A model generated the notes under the pieces. It was given only the letters and a program-made list of their open reading frames with translations. It was not told where the DNA came from and did no database searches. From positions 1-9,894 of the forward strand of contig JAGRBM010000381.1 in assembly GCA_020434085.1 (NCBI GenBank): DNA of 9,894 nucleotides, read 5' to 3'. This document shows positions 1 to 6,021 of this stretch, piece after piece. Origin of the DNA: Chrysiogenia bacterium. GTDB lineage: Bacteria; JAGRBM01. The number at the start of each line of letters is the position of its first letter. Within the stretch, counting starts at the first letter, position 1. A program made the translations under genes and the position numbers.

Positions 1-59
1 GCCGGATTTCCCGGGCCGTGATGGTGCCCGTGGTGATGATGTTCGTGGTCGGCGCTCAA
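1..59 (-). CDS. His-rich protein, N-terminus only (cut by window edge)
   Basis: Reading the minus strand from a TTG at 59 gives 19 codons before the window ends, beginning (M)SADHEHHHHGHHHGP. A Shine-Dalgarno-like GGAGA lies 7 nt before the TTG, just after the stop of the 75-residue gene, so the two are probably one operon (22 nt apart). The tract contains seven histidines within nine residues and looks like a metal-binding N-terminus. Such tails occur on haem-copper oxidase subunits, metal transporters and metallochaperones; which one applies cannot be told from 19 residues. The TTG start is inferred from the SD spacing; no in-frame ATG is available between the previous stop and the His tract. 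Confidence 0.45.
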   Translation of the reverse strand, partial: MSADHEHHHHGHHHGPGNP

Positions 60-81
60 GGCGGATTCTCCAGAGCGGGGA

Positions 82-309
82 TCAGCTCACCGGCGCGGCA
101 CCTGAATCGGTGCCCAGCGGCTCGCCCTTGCCCCCCGAACGGCTCTTCAAAAAGAGCACAAGCGAGGGGACGGCCACCGAGAGGAAGCTCGAAAAGAGCA
201 AAATGGGCGTGAGATCCGCGCCGATGGACGAGGAATTGGGGTTGTAGCCCAGCTTCACCTCTATCACGCGGCCCTTGCGCGGGCTGAGTTGTCGCAATCG
301 CTTGAGCAC
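82..309 (-). CDS. Small single-span membrane peptide, 75 aa, divergent from radical SAM gene
   Basis: I do not recognise this family. The gene starts at a GTG (309) with a good GGGAGG Shine-Dalgarno 5 nt upstream, which is why I choose this frame over the overlapping 95-codon one. The product has a basic N-terminus, then the polar stretch GYNPNSSSIGADL (about residues 22-34), one hydrophobic span PILLFSSFLSVAVPSLVLFL (about 36-55) and a Gly/Lys/Ser-rich tail. It is followed after 22 nt by the His-rich gene at the window edge and is transcribed away from the radical SAM/SPASM gene. Two readings are open: a small accessory subunit of whatever membrane complex the His-rich gene encodes, or a peptide substrate of the neighbouring radical SAM enzyme. 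The first fits the operon direction; the second rests only on proximity. Confidence 0.6.
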   Translation of the reverse strand: MLKRLRQLSPRKGRVIEVKLGYNPNSSSIGADLTPILLFSSFLSVAVPSLVLFLKSRSGGKGEPLGTDSGAAPVS

Positions 310-474
310 GGAGGCCTCCCGGATGGTCGGGAAATCCTAGCACAGCCGCGCGCGCAGGTAGAGGGGCGGCCCCTTTCGATTGCGCCGACGCCGGGCTATG
401 GTCCGGGGATTCTGAAACACCCGGAAATCCCCCCTGATCGCGCGAGGGGCGGAAGTTCCCACCGTGAGCCGCCG
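310..474. promoter_or_regulatory. Divergent intergenic region between small membrane peptide and radical SAM gene
   Basis: This 165-bp gap separates two divergent genes, so it must hold start signals for both unless they are read from further away. I see an imperfect palindrome, AGGGGCGGCCCCT (362-374 area), and an inverted repeat GGGGATT (405-411) / AATCCCC (426-432) with a 14-nt loop. The only sigma70-like pair I can suggest for the radical SAM gene is weak (TTTCGA at 374, TATGGT at 397, 17-nt spacer). The radical SAM start at 475 has no clear Shine-Dalgarno sequence. Confidence 0.3.
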
Positions 475-1683
475 ATGGCCTTCTGGAACAAGAAAAAGCC
501 CTGGAAGTATCGCTACGAACCCGTCGGCGGCATCGTCGCGCTTGAATCCCCCCCTGCCCTCATGCTGGTGGACAAGGACTACCTGCGCGCCCGCGGCGTT
601 CCCGACTCGCCCGCCTGGGATGAGGAATGGACGGGCATCCTGAGCGCCCCCACGGAGGTGCATCTGGCGCTGACCAACTACTGCGCCGCCGGGTGCCCGG
701 CCTGTTACATGGACTCACGCCCGACCGAGCGACTCGAGACCGAGCGCGAGGATTTCGAGCTTGCCCTCTCGCGCATCCGCGAGCTCGCCGATATGGGTGT
801 CTTCCACGTGGCGCTCGGTGGCGGCGAGACGCTGGAAGTTCCCTGGCTCTTCGAGCTGGCCGCCGAGATGCGGCGCATGGGAATGGTGCCGAACATCACG
901 ACGAGCGGCCTGGCGCTTACTGAGGAAAAAGCCCGCGCCTGCAAGGTGATGGGCCAGGTCAACGTGAGCGTCGACGGGCTTGGCGAGACCTTCCGCGCCA
1001 GCCGCGGCTACGATGGATTTTCAAAGGCCGAGCAGGCCATCGCGCTGCTGAAAAAGAACGGCGTGCGCGTGGGCGTCAACTGCGTGATTTCCTCGAAGAA
1101 CTACGAACACCTGGACGGCATCTTCGCCTGGGCGCGGCGCACCAAGCTGCAGGACATCGAGTTCCTGCGCTACAAACCCGCCGGACGCGGGACCGAGCTC
1201 TACGACGAATATCGCCTGAGTGAGGAACAGGTCGAGCAGTTCTACCCGCGCATCACCGAGCTGACGAAGAAATACCGGCTGCGCGTGAAGCTCGATTGTT
1301 CCTTCGGCCCTTTCGTCTACGCCCACGCGCCCGACCCGAAGATGCTGCAGTTCTTCAGCGTTCGCGGCTGCGAGGGTGGCAACTGGCTGGGCGCGGTCCA
1401 CCCCGACGGGCGTGCGGCCCCCTGCAGCTTCGCCTGGGACGAGAGCATCCCCGTCTCGGAAATCCGGCAACGCTGGCACGAGCCCGAGACCTTTGCCCAC
1501 TTCAAGACGTGGTGGGACAGCCCGCCCGAGCCGTGCGCCTCCTGCGACTACCTGCACCTGTGCCACGGCGGCTGTCATGTGGTGGCAAAGCACACTGATG
1601 GTTCGTTCGAGGCACTTGATCCCGAGTGCCCGAAAGTGCGACGCTACCGACGTCATCACAAAACGGGCGAGACAAACGCATGA
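475..1683 (+). CDS. Radical SAM/SPASM domain protein
   Basis: A 402-residue radical SAM enzyme expected to cleave S-adenosylmethionine at a [4Fe-4S] cluster and modify a peptide or protein. The cluster motif is CAAGCPAC with Cys70, Cys74 and Cys77, followed by the GGE motif (116-118). The C-terminal SPASM domain is complete: Cys299-x12-Gly-x4-Cys317, then Cys354-x2-Cys357-x5-Cys363-x3-Cys367, then Cys385, predicting two auxiliary [4Fe-4S] clusters. I place the start at ATG 475 (MAFWNKKKPWKYRYEP) rather than the in-frame 289, because the upstream extension is low-complexity and overlaps the divergent gene's start region. The stop overlaps the next gene by ATGA, so it is translationally coupled to two small membrane proteins. 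SPASM enzymes include RiPP maturases, PqqE-like, mycofactocin and anSME types; this subfamily I cannot name. No PqqD-like recognition domain is fused to it or obvious nearby. Confidence 0.93.
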   Translation: MAFWNKKKPWKYRYEPVGGIVALESPPALMLVDKDYLRARGVPDSPAWDEEWTGILSAPTEVHLALTNYCAAGCPACYMDSRPTERLETEREDFELALSRIRELADMGVFHVALGGGETLEVPWLFELAAEMRRMGMVPNITTSGLALTEEKARACKVMGQVNVSVDGLGETFRASRGYDGFSKAEQAIALLKKNGVRVGVNCVISSKNYEHLDGIFAWARRTKLQDIEFLRYKPAGRGTELYDEYRLSEEQVEQFYPRITELTKKYRLRVKLDCSFGPFVYAHAPDPKMLQFFSVRGCEGGNWLGAVHPDGRAAPCSFAWDESIPVSEIRQRWHEPETFAHFKTWWDSPPEPCASCDYLHLCHGGCHVVAKHTDGSFEALDPECPKVRRYRRHHKTGETNA

Positions 1684-2153
1684 AGGAAATCCTGTTCGAA
1701 TCGATTTCGCGGCCGCTGATCTTTGTTCACCTGCTGGCTGCGATCGCGCTGGTGGGCGGACTCACCCACGGCACCGTCTTCCTGGCGCTCTCGGAAAAGC
1801 GCGCGAAGACCGCCTACCTTAAACGCGCGGCCAAGTTCTGGAAGATGATCCTGTGGACGCTGGCCATTACGATGGCAACCGGACTCACGGCGTATCCAAC
1901 CTATCGCATCCGAACCCGCGCCGAGTTTCTGGACGAGCACTTCCCGCTGGCCTCCGGCCTGTTCGACCTCAAGGAAAACTACGCCGCGATCGTGGTGGTA
2001 CTGGTCCTGGCCTGCGTGCTGCTTCGGCGCGAGCCCGAAGACACCGAATCCCACTCGATCCTGCACAACTGGTTCTATTATCTGGCAACGGGCCTGACGT
2101 GGATTGTCGCCCTCTGCGGAATCTGGGTGACGCTGCACCGGGGGATGGCATGA
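1680..2153 (+). CDS. Four-span membrane protein with His in first helix, 157 aa
   Basis: Unrecognised integral membrane protein. Four hydrophobic spans are visible: about residues 12-37 (PLIFVHLLAAIALVGGL...), 56-74, 99-115 and 134-154. His17 and His30 sit in or at the ends of the first span, and further histidines (HSILHNW) precede the last, which would suit haem b or metal binding, as in CopD-like and similar four-helix membrane families; this is inference. The start ATG at 1680 overlaps the radical SAM stop (ATGA), and its own stop overlaps the next ATG the same way, so the three genes are one translational unit. An upstream in-frame ATG at 1626 lies inside the radical SAM gene and gives a non-hydrophobic extension, so I reject it. 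Confidence 0.85.
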   Translation: MKEILFESISRPLIFVHLLAAIALVGGLTHGTVFLALSEKRAKTAYLKRAAKFWKMILWTLAITMATGLTAYPTYRIRTRAEFLDEHFPLASGLFDLKENYAAIVVVLVLACVLLRREPEDTESHSILHNWFYYLATGLTWIVALCGIWVTLHRGMA

Positions 2154-2518
2154 GCCAGGAAGCAACACCGGCAAGCGGCGCGCGCGTCCTTGGCGCGAGC
2201 ATTTTCGTCATCGCCTTCGGGCTCTCCTTCGGTGCGCTGGCACTGCTTCCCATCGAGGTGCCGGTCTACATTCCGCTCGAACACCGCTGGCAGCTCGGGT
2301 TTCCCGCCAGGCCCGCGATCGGCATGGATTTCTACGGCCGGGCCCTCTACGCGATGGTCTTCGGGGCGCTGTGCGGAATCGCCGGTTATGGCGCGGGCAA
2401 GGCCGCCAAGTGGCAGCCTGCCAGCGGCTCCAGCACGATCCGAATGCTCGCACTCTATGCGCTCATGGCCTGCGCGCTCTCCATGTTCATTTATTGCTAC
2501 ACCCTGTTGTTCAAGTGA
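2150..2518 (+). CDS. Small three-span membrane protein, 122 aa
   Basis: Unrecognised membrane protein starting at the ATG that overlaps the preceding stop (ATGA at 2150-2153). Three hydrophobic segments: residues about 13-34, 64-82 and 97-120. Between spans 1 and 2 lies an aromatic and proline-rich loop (EVPVYIPLEHRWQLGFPARP) likely to face the periplasm. Its position directly after the four-span protein suggests the two form a small membrane complex, with the radical SAM enzyme acting on it or on a partner. The longer reading frame starting at 1853 runs antiparallel to the sense of the upstream gene's codons and is a shadow until codon 100, so only the last 122 codons are called. Confidence 0.8.
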   Translation: MSQEATPASGARVLGASIFVIAFGLSFGALALLPIEVPVYIPLEHRWQLGFPARPAIGMDFYGRALYAMVFGALCGIAGYGAGKAAKWQPASGSSTIRMLALYALMACALSMFIYCYTLLFK

Positions 2519-2544
2519 GCGCTGCCGGGTCAGAATAGGGCGCG

Positions 2545-2946
2545 ATGGAAAAGGGCAAGAACATCCAGCAGATCCTCTCCGAGGCCATTCGTCAGCAGGG
2601 CTACCGCACCGTCAAGGAAGCGGCCCGCGCGACGGGGCTTTCCACCAAGACGTTGCAGAGCGCCATTTCCGGCGCGACGACGCCGTCCCCGCAGACGCTC
2701 ATCAAGCTGGCGACGCGGCTGGGCCTCGACGCCGACGACCTCGTTCGCCGCGCGCTGCGCGCCAAGGCCGTGGGTGAGAAGTTCCTGCCCCAGCAGAAGT
2801 TTTTCGACGACTGGGACCTGGTGATCTCGCGGGCGCGCAATCTGGGCGTCGATGTGGAGAAAGACCTGCTGGCCCACTGCGATTCCTACCTGCGCGGCGC
2901 CGAAGTCGGCAAAAAGACCGGCGCCAAAGCCGCCAAGAAAAAATGA
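2545..2946 (+). CDS. Helix-turn-helix (XRE-like) DNA-binding protein, 133 aa
   Basis: Residues about 7-62 look like a five-helix XRE/Cro-type DNA-binding domain: TVKEAARATGLSTKTLQSAI supplies helices 2 and 3 (turn at Gly31-Leu32-Ser33), followed by SPQTLIKLATRLGL. The remaining 70 residues are helical and charged and end in a lysine/alanine-rich tail (GAKAAKKK). It is therefore a likely transcriptional regulator, but a nucleoid-type or structural role for the basic tail is possible. It begins 26 nt after the membrane-protein gene behind a weak AGGG, so it may share that transcript, and it overlaps the next gene by ATGA. Its target is unknown; autoregulation through the inverted repeat near 405-432 would be one guess. 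Confidence 0.85.
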   Translation: MEKGKNIQQILSEAIRQQGYRTVKEAARATGLSTKTLQSAISGATTPSPQTLIKLATRLGLDADDLVRRALRAKAVGEKFLPQQKFFDDWDLVISRARNLGVDVEKDLLAHCDSYLRGAEVGKKTGAKAAKKK

Positions 2947-3557
2947 TCTACGGGCGGCTGCGTCGCCTGGGGTTTTCCTCCCTCAACCGCGACGACTTCG
3001 AATCCTTCACCCGCTTTCGCGAAGAGCGCGAGAGCGCCGATACCGAACTGCTCGCCATCCTTGCAGAGATCGAGAAACAGATCGGCGAGGCCCCGCAGTT
3101 CCCCCCGCAGGGCGAAGTCTCCGCTGAGACGCATGCCCTGGGCAGCGCCACCGACATCATCGACTTGAAGCGTGTTGCCGCGCACCTGGAATCCGGCGCC
3201 CCGCCCGATGGCCCGCGCACGGTGAGCGACCCCAGCGCCGACCCCGTGCTTGCGCCCTATCTGCTTCGCAACACGCAGGCGCAAAAATTCCCGCACCTGC
3301 TCGAACATGCCGAATCGAGCGGCTACTTCGTGCCGCTCCCTTTCACGCGGCCGTTCTGGCTGGCGGAGACTTCGCGCTCGGTGGGCTCGGCCGTGGGACT
3401 GATTGCAGAGCTCGAAGAGATTCGCGCACAACTCAGCGGGTCTGCTGATTTTCCGCGCGAGCTGGCCGTGCTGGAAAAGTTGCTGCCGCTGTGCGAGCAA
3501 GCGTTCGCGCTTTCGCTGACGGTGGAGTTGTTGCCGGAAAGTGAACTGAAAGACTAG
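2943..3557 (+). CDS. Hypothetical protein, 204 aa, coupled to HTH protein
   Basis: No family recognised. The product is soluble, with no signal peptide or membrane span: an N-terminal helical part rich in Glu/Arg (about residues 18-50), a proline-rich middle (about 52-110), a short aromatic patch GYFVPLPFTRPFW (about 127-140), and a leucine-rich C-terminal helical pair. The start ATG overlaps the helix-turn-helix gene's stop (ATGA), so the two are probably made in fixed ratio and may bind each other. That link, rather than any motif, is the only clue to function. The TAG stop overlaps the opposite-strand smpB stop in a shared CTAG (3554-3557), so the reading frames are fixed at this end. Confidence 0.8.
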   Translation: MIYGRLRRLGFSSLNRDDFESFTRFREERESADTELLAILAEIEKQIGEAPQFPPQGEVSAETHALGSATDIIDLKRVAAHLESGAPPDGPRTVSDPSADPVLAPYLLRNTQAQKFPHLLEHAESSGYFVPLPFTRPFWLAETSRSVGSAVGLIAELEEIRAQLSGSADFPRELAVLEKLLPLCEQAFALSLTVELLPESELKD

Positions 3558-4039
3558 CGGTCGCGCTTCATGGCGCGGTCCATCTGGCGCTTGCTCTCGC
3601 GCGCGGCGATGTCCTGGCGCTTGTCGTGGAGTTTTTTGCCGCGGGCCAGGCCGATCTCGGCCTTGGCCATCCCCTTGTCGTTGAAATAGAGACGAAGCGG
3701 CACGACGGTCAGGCCGCCTTCTTTCATCTTCACCGAGAGCTTGTCGATCTCTGATCGATTGAGGAGCAGCTTTCGCGGGCGTTCGGGTTCGTGCTGTTCG
3801 CGGCCGGCCGGGGGATAGGGCCCGATGTGGCAGCCCACCAGCCAGAGGTCGCCGCTCTTGAAGCGCGCATAGGCGTCCGTCAGATGGGCCCGGCCCAGGC
3901 GGCACGCCTTGACCTCGGAGCCCATCAGCATGATCCCGGCCTCGAATTTCTCCAGGATCTCGAAGCGGTGACGCGCCTGCCGATTGTCACAGATCAGCTT
4001 GATGCGCGGCCCTTCGGCTTTGCCTTTTTTCTTCGCCAT
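3554..4039 (-). CDS. smpB: SsrA-binding protein SmpB
   Basis: SmpB binds tmRNA (SsrA) and delivers it to ribosomes stalled on broken messages, acting in the cytoplasm in trans-translation. The 161-residue length is normal. Family hallmarks are visible: NRQARHRFEILEKFEAGI near the N-terminus, GSEVKACRLGRAHLTDAYA (about residues 41-58), the YPPAGREQHEPERPRKLLL segment (about 74-93), and the basic C-terminal tail beginning GLARGKKLHDKR, which reads the ribosomal mRNA channel. The start MAKKKGKAEG is typical. The gene converges on the 204-residue gene with a 4-bp overlap (CTAG) and no terminator between. No ssrA gene is seen in the flanking gap. Upstream of its start lies a 10-bp hairpin (4055-4077). 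Confidence 0.98.
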   Translation of the reverse strand: MAKKKGKAEGPRIKLICDNRQARHRFEILEKFEAGIMLMGSEVKACRLGRAHLTDAYARFKSGDLWLVGCHIGPYPPAGREQHEPERPRKLLLNRSEIDKLSVKMKEGGLTVVPLRLYFNDKGMAKAEIGLARGKKLHDKRQDIAARESKRQMDRAMKRDR

Positions 4040-4054
4040 CTTCGTTCACATCGT

Positions 4055-4077
4055 GCGCGGAGGCTTTGCCTCCACGC
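4055..4077 (-). promoter_or_regulatory. Hairpin in smpB 5' leader
   Basis: On the minus strand GCGTGGAGGC (4077-4068), loop AAA, GCCTCCGCGC (4064-4055) makes a 10-bp stem with one G-U pair. It lies 15 nt upstream of the smpB ATG, is not followed by a T-tract, and is best read as an mRNA leader structure. The G-U pair is a clean wobble only on the minus-strand transcript, where the plus strand would have a C-A mismatch. Confidence 0.5.
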
Positions 4078-4167
4078 GAAGGTCCCAACTTCTAGTTGCC
4101 ACCCGCCGCGTTTCCAAGCTTTCGCCGGGAGTGGGCCCCGCGCGCCTGTTCGACTGAGCAAAACAGC

Positions 4168-4189
4168 AGTGGGCAGATTTGTGCCCACT
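4168..4189. repeat. Perfect 8-bp inverted repeat
   Basis: AGTGGGCA (4168-4175) and TGCCCACT (4182-4189) are perfect inverted arms around a 6-nt loop (gatttg). On the plus strand the stem is followed by only TTC, so it is a weak terminator at best. It lies in the gap between the divergent smpB and the 111-residue secreted-protein gene, where an operator is equally possible. Confidence 0.5.
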
Positions 4190-4204
4190 TTCGTGCGCAC
4201 TTTC
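4181..4204 (+). repeat. Tandem 12-bp near-repeat
   Basis: GTGCCCACTTTC (4181-4192) is followed directly by GTGCGCACTTTC (4193-4204), differing at one base. The first unit shares its TGCCCACT with the right arm of the inverted repeat at 4168-4189. The second unit contains its own small palindrome, GTGCGCAC. Confidence 0.6.
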
Positions 4205-4252
4205 GCAGATGCCCCGCCGATTGGAGCGCGTATGTTGCCGATATTACACGAA

Positions 4253-4282
4253 TTCACAACGGCACGGGGATTGCTTTATACC
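4253..4282 (+). promoter_or_regulatory. Possible sigma70-type promoter for the secreted-protein gene
   Basis: TTCACA (4253-4258; one mismatch to TTGACA) is followed after 18 nt by TATACC (4277-4282; four of six matches to TATAAT). It stands about 36 nt upstream of the ATG at 4319, in the most AT-rich part of this gap. Spacing is acceptable, but the match is modest. Confidence 0.28.
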
Positions 4283-4318
4283 AAGCTGGATGAGGAGGCA
4301 GACGCATGGAGGTGACAC

Positions 4319-4654
4319 ATGTTCGCACTTCGCACAACGATCGCTCCGGCGCTCCTCATAAGCGCCCTTGCGATCACGCTCGCCCTGGCGCCGCCGCTAC
4401 CGGCTGCCGCCAAGCTGCCTGAGCGCGCAAGCACCACCGACCAGGGGGATCTGATCTCCGCCACGGCTTCGGCCCGCGCCGCGCTTGCGCGCGCCAACCT
4501 GATTACAACGCGAGTCCTGATCGCCATCGACCATCACGCCCGGGACGCCAAGCGAATGCTCGGACGCCTGGATCAGGGCCTCGAAATCCCCACGATCCCC
4601 AATGCCCGGCTTTGCGTGCGCCAGCAGCGCCTGCTGGTTGAGTATCGCTTCTAG
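4319..4654 (+). CDS. Secreted hypothetical protein, 111 aa
   Basis: No family recognised. A strong Shine-Dalgarno (GGAGGTG, 4308-4314) sits 4 nt before the ATG. The N-terminus is a clear Sec signal peptide: a short basic head, a hydrophobic run ISALAITLALAPPLP and a likely cleavage after AAA at about residue 31. The mature part is about 80 residues, helical and alanine-rich, with paired histidines (DHHARD) and one cysteine near the C-terminus (RLCVRQQ). The gene is monocistronic: smpB is divergent upstream and a strong bidirectional terminator follows 21 nt after the stop. Export to the periplasm is well supported; the function is unknown. Confidence 0.7.
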   Translation: MFALRTTIAPALLISALAITLALAPPLPAAAKLPERASTTDQGDLISATASARAALARANLITTRVLIAIDHHARDAKRMLGRLDQGLEIPTIPNARLCVRQQRLLVEYRF

Positions 4655-4675
4655 TTATTCCTGAGGGCTACCCAC

Positions 4676-4715
4676 AAAAGCGCCCGGACCACCATCGAGG
4701 TGGCCGGGCGCTTTT
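4676..4715. terminator. Bidirectional intrinsic terminator between secreted gene and panD
   Basis: AAAAGCGCCCGG (4676-4687) pairs perfectly with CCGGGCGCTTTT (4704-4715); the stem continues as CCACC (4689-4693) with GGTGG (4699-4703) after one bulged A, closing on a 5-nt loop. The A-tract and T-tract at the two ends make it work in both directions, ending the 111-residue gene on the plus strand and panBCD on the minus strand. Confidence 0.92.
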
Positions 4716-4737
4716 CGATTGAATTCTGATTCGGAGA

Positions 4738-5121
4738 CTACTTGGAGCAGCCGACGATCTCGAACGAGCGCTTCTCGCAGATGCGATTGCTCTCGTCGAC
4801 GAAGACGAGCTTGGGCTTGTGGGCCTCGCGCTCTTCCTCTTCGTACATCGCAAAGGCCGCGATGATCACCAAATCGCCCGGAGCCACGCAGCGCGCTGCC
4901 GCACCGTTGAGGCAGATGTCGCCCTTGCCGCGCTCGCCCTCGATCGCGTAGGTCGAAAAGCGCTGGCCGTTGGTTACGTTGTAGATGTCGACCGCCTCGT
5001 ATTCGACCAGGTCGGCCGCGTCCATGAGGTTGCGATCAATCGTGATGGAGCCCTCGTAGTGAAGGTCCGCTTCGGTCACCGTTGCCCGGTGAATTTTCCC
5101 CTTGAGCATTCGCCGCTGCAT
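4738..5121 (-). CDS. panD: Aspartate 1-decarboxylase PanD
   Basis: PanD decarboxylates L-aspartate to beta-alanine, the amine half of pantothenate. It is made as a proenzyme that cleaves itself between Gly24 and Ser25 to create an N-terminal pyruvoyl group; the site YEGSITID is present at exactly this numbering, as in Escherichia coli. Lys9, Arg54 and Tyr58 (NGQRFSTY) are at their expected places. The 127-residue length is normal and the start is supported by a purine-rich AGGAGAGGAGA upstream. It is the last gene of panB-panC-panD, 42 nt after panC, and is followed by the bidirectional terminator at 4676-4715. The C-terminal segment after residue 110, with two cysteines, is less conserved in the family. 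Confidence 0.98.
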   Translation of the reverse strand: MQRRMLKGKIHRATVTEADLHYEGSITIDRNLMDAADLVEYEAVDIYNVTNGQRFSTYAIEGERGKGDICLNGAAARCVAPGDLVIIAAFAMYEEEEREAHKPKLVFVDESNRICEKRSFEIVGCSK

Positions 5122-5163
5122 GACTTGTCTCCTCTCCTACTCAGAGAAATTGAAATACTAGAA

Positions 5164-6021
5164 TCAGGCCGCCATCGCCGGATCGAGCTCGGTGTTGTCA
5201 ATCAGCCGAACCTCGCCCACGAAAGCGGCAACCGCATAAAGCGCTTTGTCAGTAATGGTCTCGACCGGCTGGAGGCTCGCGGCATCGCGCACCTCCGCGT
5301 AGTCGATGACCAGCTCGCCCGCACGGGCGAGTGTTTCCTTTGCAACGCTCTCCAGGGCGCGCGCGCTGCGCTCCCCGCCGGCAAAAGCGTCGCGGACCGC
5401 CCCGATGGAGCGGTAGAGCGCGAGGCTGGTTTCGCGCTGGTCGGCCGAGAGCCGCGCGTTGCGCGAGCTCATGGCCAGGCCGTCTTCTTCCCGAATGATC
5501 GGCATCCCAACGATCTCCACCGGCAAGTTGAGATCGAGGGTCATGCGCCGGATGACGGCCAGTTGCTGATAGTCCTTGGCGCCAAAGAAGGCGCAGTCGG
5601 GCTCCACGATATTGAAGAGCTTGCTCACCACCGTGGTGACGCCGCGGAAGTGGCCCGGGCGCTTGGCGCCGCAAAGCGGCTCGGCCAGCGGACCCACGCT
5701 CACGAAGGTCTCATAGCCCTCGGGATACATTTCCTCGGCCTGGGGCAGGAACACCGCGTCCACGCCGCGGGCCTCGGCGATCTTGAGATCGGCCTGAAGG
5801 TCACGCGGATACTTGTCGAGGTCGTCCTTGCGGTCGAACTGGGTCGGGTTGACGAAAATGCTGAGCACCAGCTTGCCACCGCGCTCACGCCCTGCATCGA
5901 GCAGGCTGGCGTGCCCCTCATGCAGGAAGCCCATGGTCGGCACGAAGGCGACGACCTCGCCCGCGGCGCGGGCGGCGCGGGAGAAGGCGCGCATGTCGGC
6001 AGCTTTCTCGATCACCTTCAT
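5164..6021 (-). CDS. panC: Pantothenate synthetase PanC
   Basis: PanC (pantoate-beta-alanine ligase) joins pantoate to beta-alanine with ATP via a pantoyl-adenylate, the last step of pantothenate synthesis, in the cytoplasm. The 285-residue length is typical. Motifs in order: [10 protein letters not shown] (28-37; the ATP-binding HxGH is His34-Glu-Gly-His37), FVNPTQF (pantoate site), [17 protein letters not shown] and AMSSRN (the KMSKS-like loop). The start overlaps the panB stop as ATGA (6018-6021), giving translational coupling. Downstream, panD supplies its beta-alanine substrate, so all three enzymes specific to the pathway are encoded together here except the ketopantoate reductase. Confidence 0.98.
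   Translation of the reverse strand: MKVIEKAADMRAFSRAARAAGEVVAFVPTMGFLHEGHASLLDAGRERGGKLVLSIFVNPTQFDRKDDLDKYPRDLQADLKIAEARGVDAVFLPQAEEMYPEGYETFVSVGPLAEPLCGAKRPGHFRGVTTVVSKLFNIVEPDCAFFGAKDYQQLAVIRRMTLDLNLPVEIVGMPIIREEDGLAMSSRNARLSADQRETSLALYRSIGAVRDAFAGGERSARALESVAKETLARAGELVIDYAEVRDAASLQPVETITDKALYAVAAFVGEVRLIDNTELDPAMAA

Noticed and set aside
289-474. In-frame N-terminal extension of the radical SAM gene
   Set aside because: The added residues are Pro/Gly/Arg-rich with no family likeness and overlap the divergent gene's start and SD region.
2886-3905. 339-codon minus-strand frame across the 204-aa gene and part of smpB
   Set aside because: It overlaps smpB in another frame and has Arg/Gln-rich shadow composition.
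4040-4318. ssrA (tmRNA) beside smpB
   Set aside because: No tRNA-like acceptor/T-arm pairing, tag reading frame or CCA end could be found in this gap; GTTCGACT near 4149 has no pairing stem.
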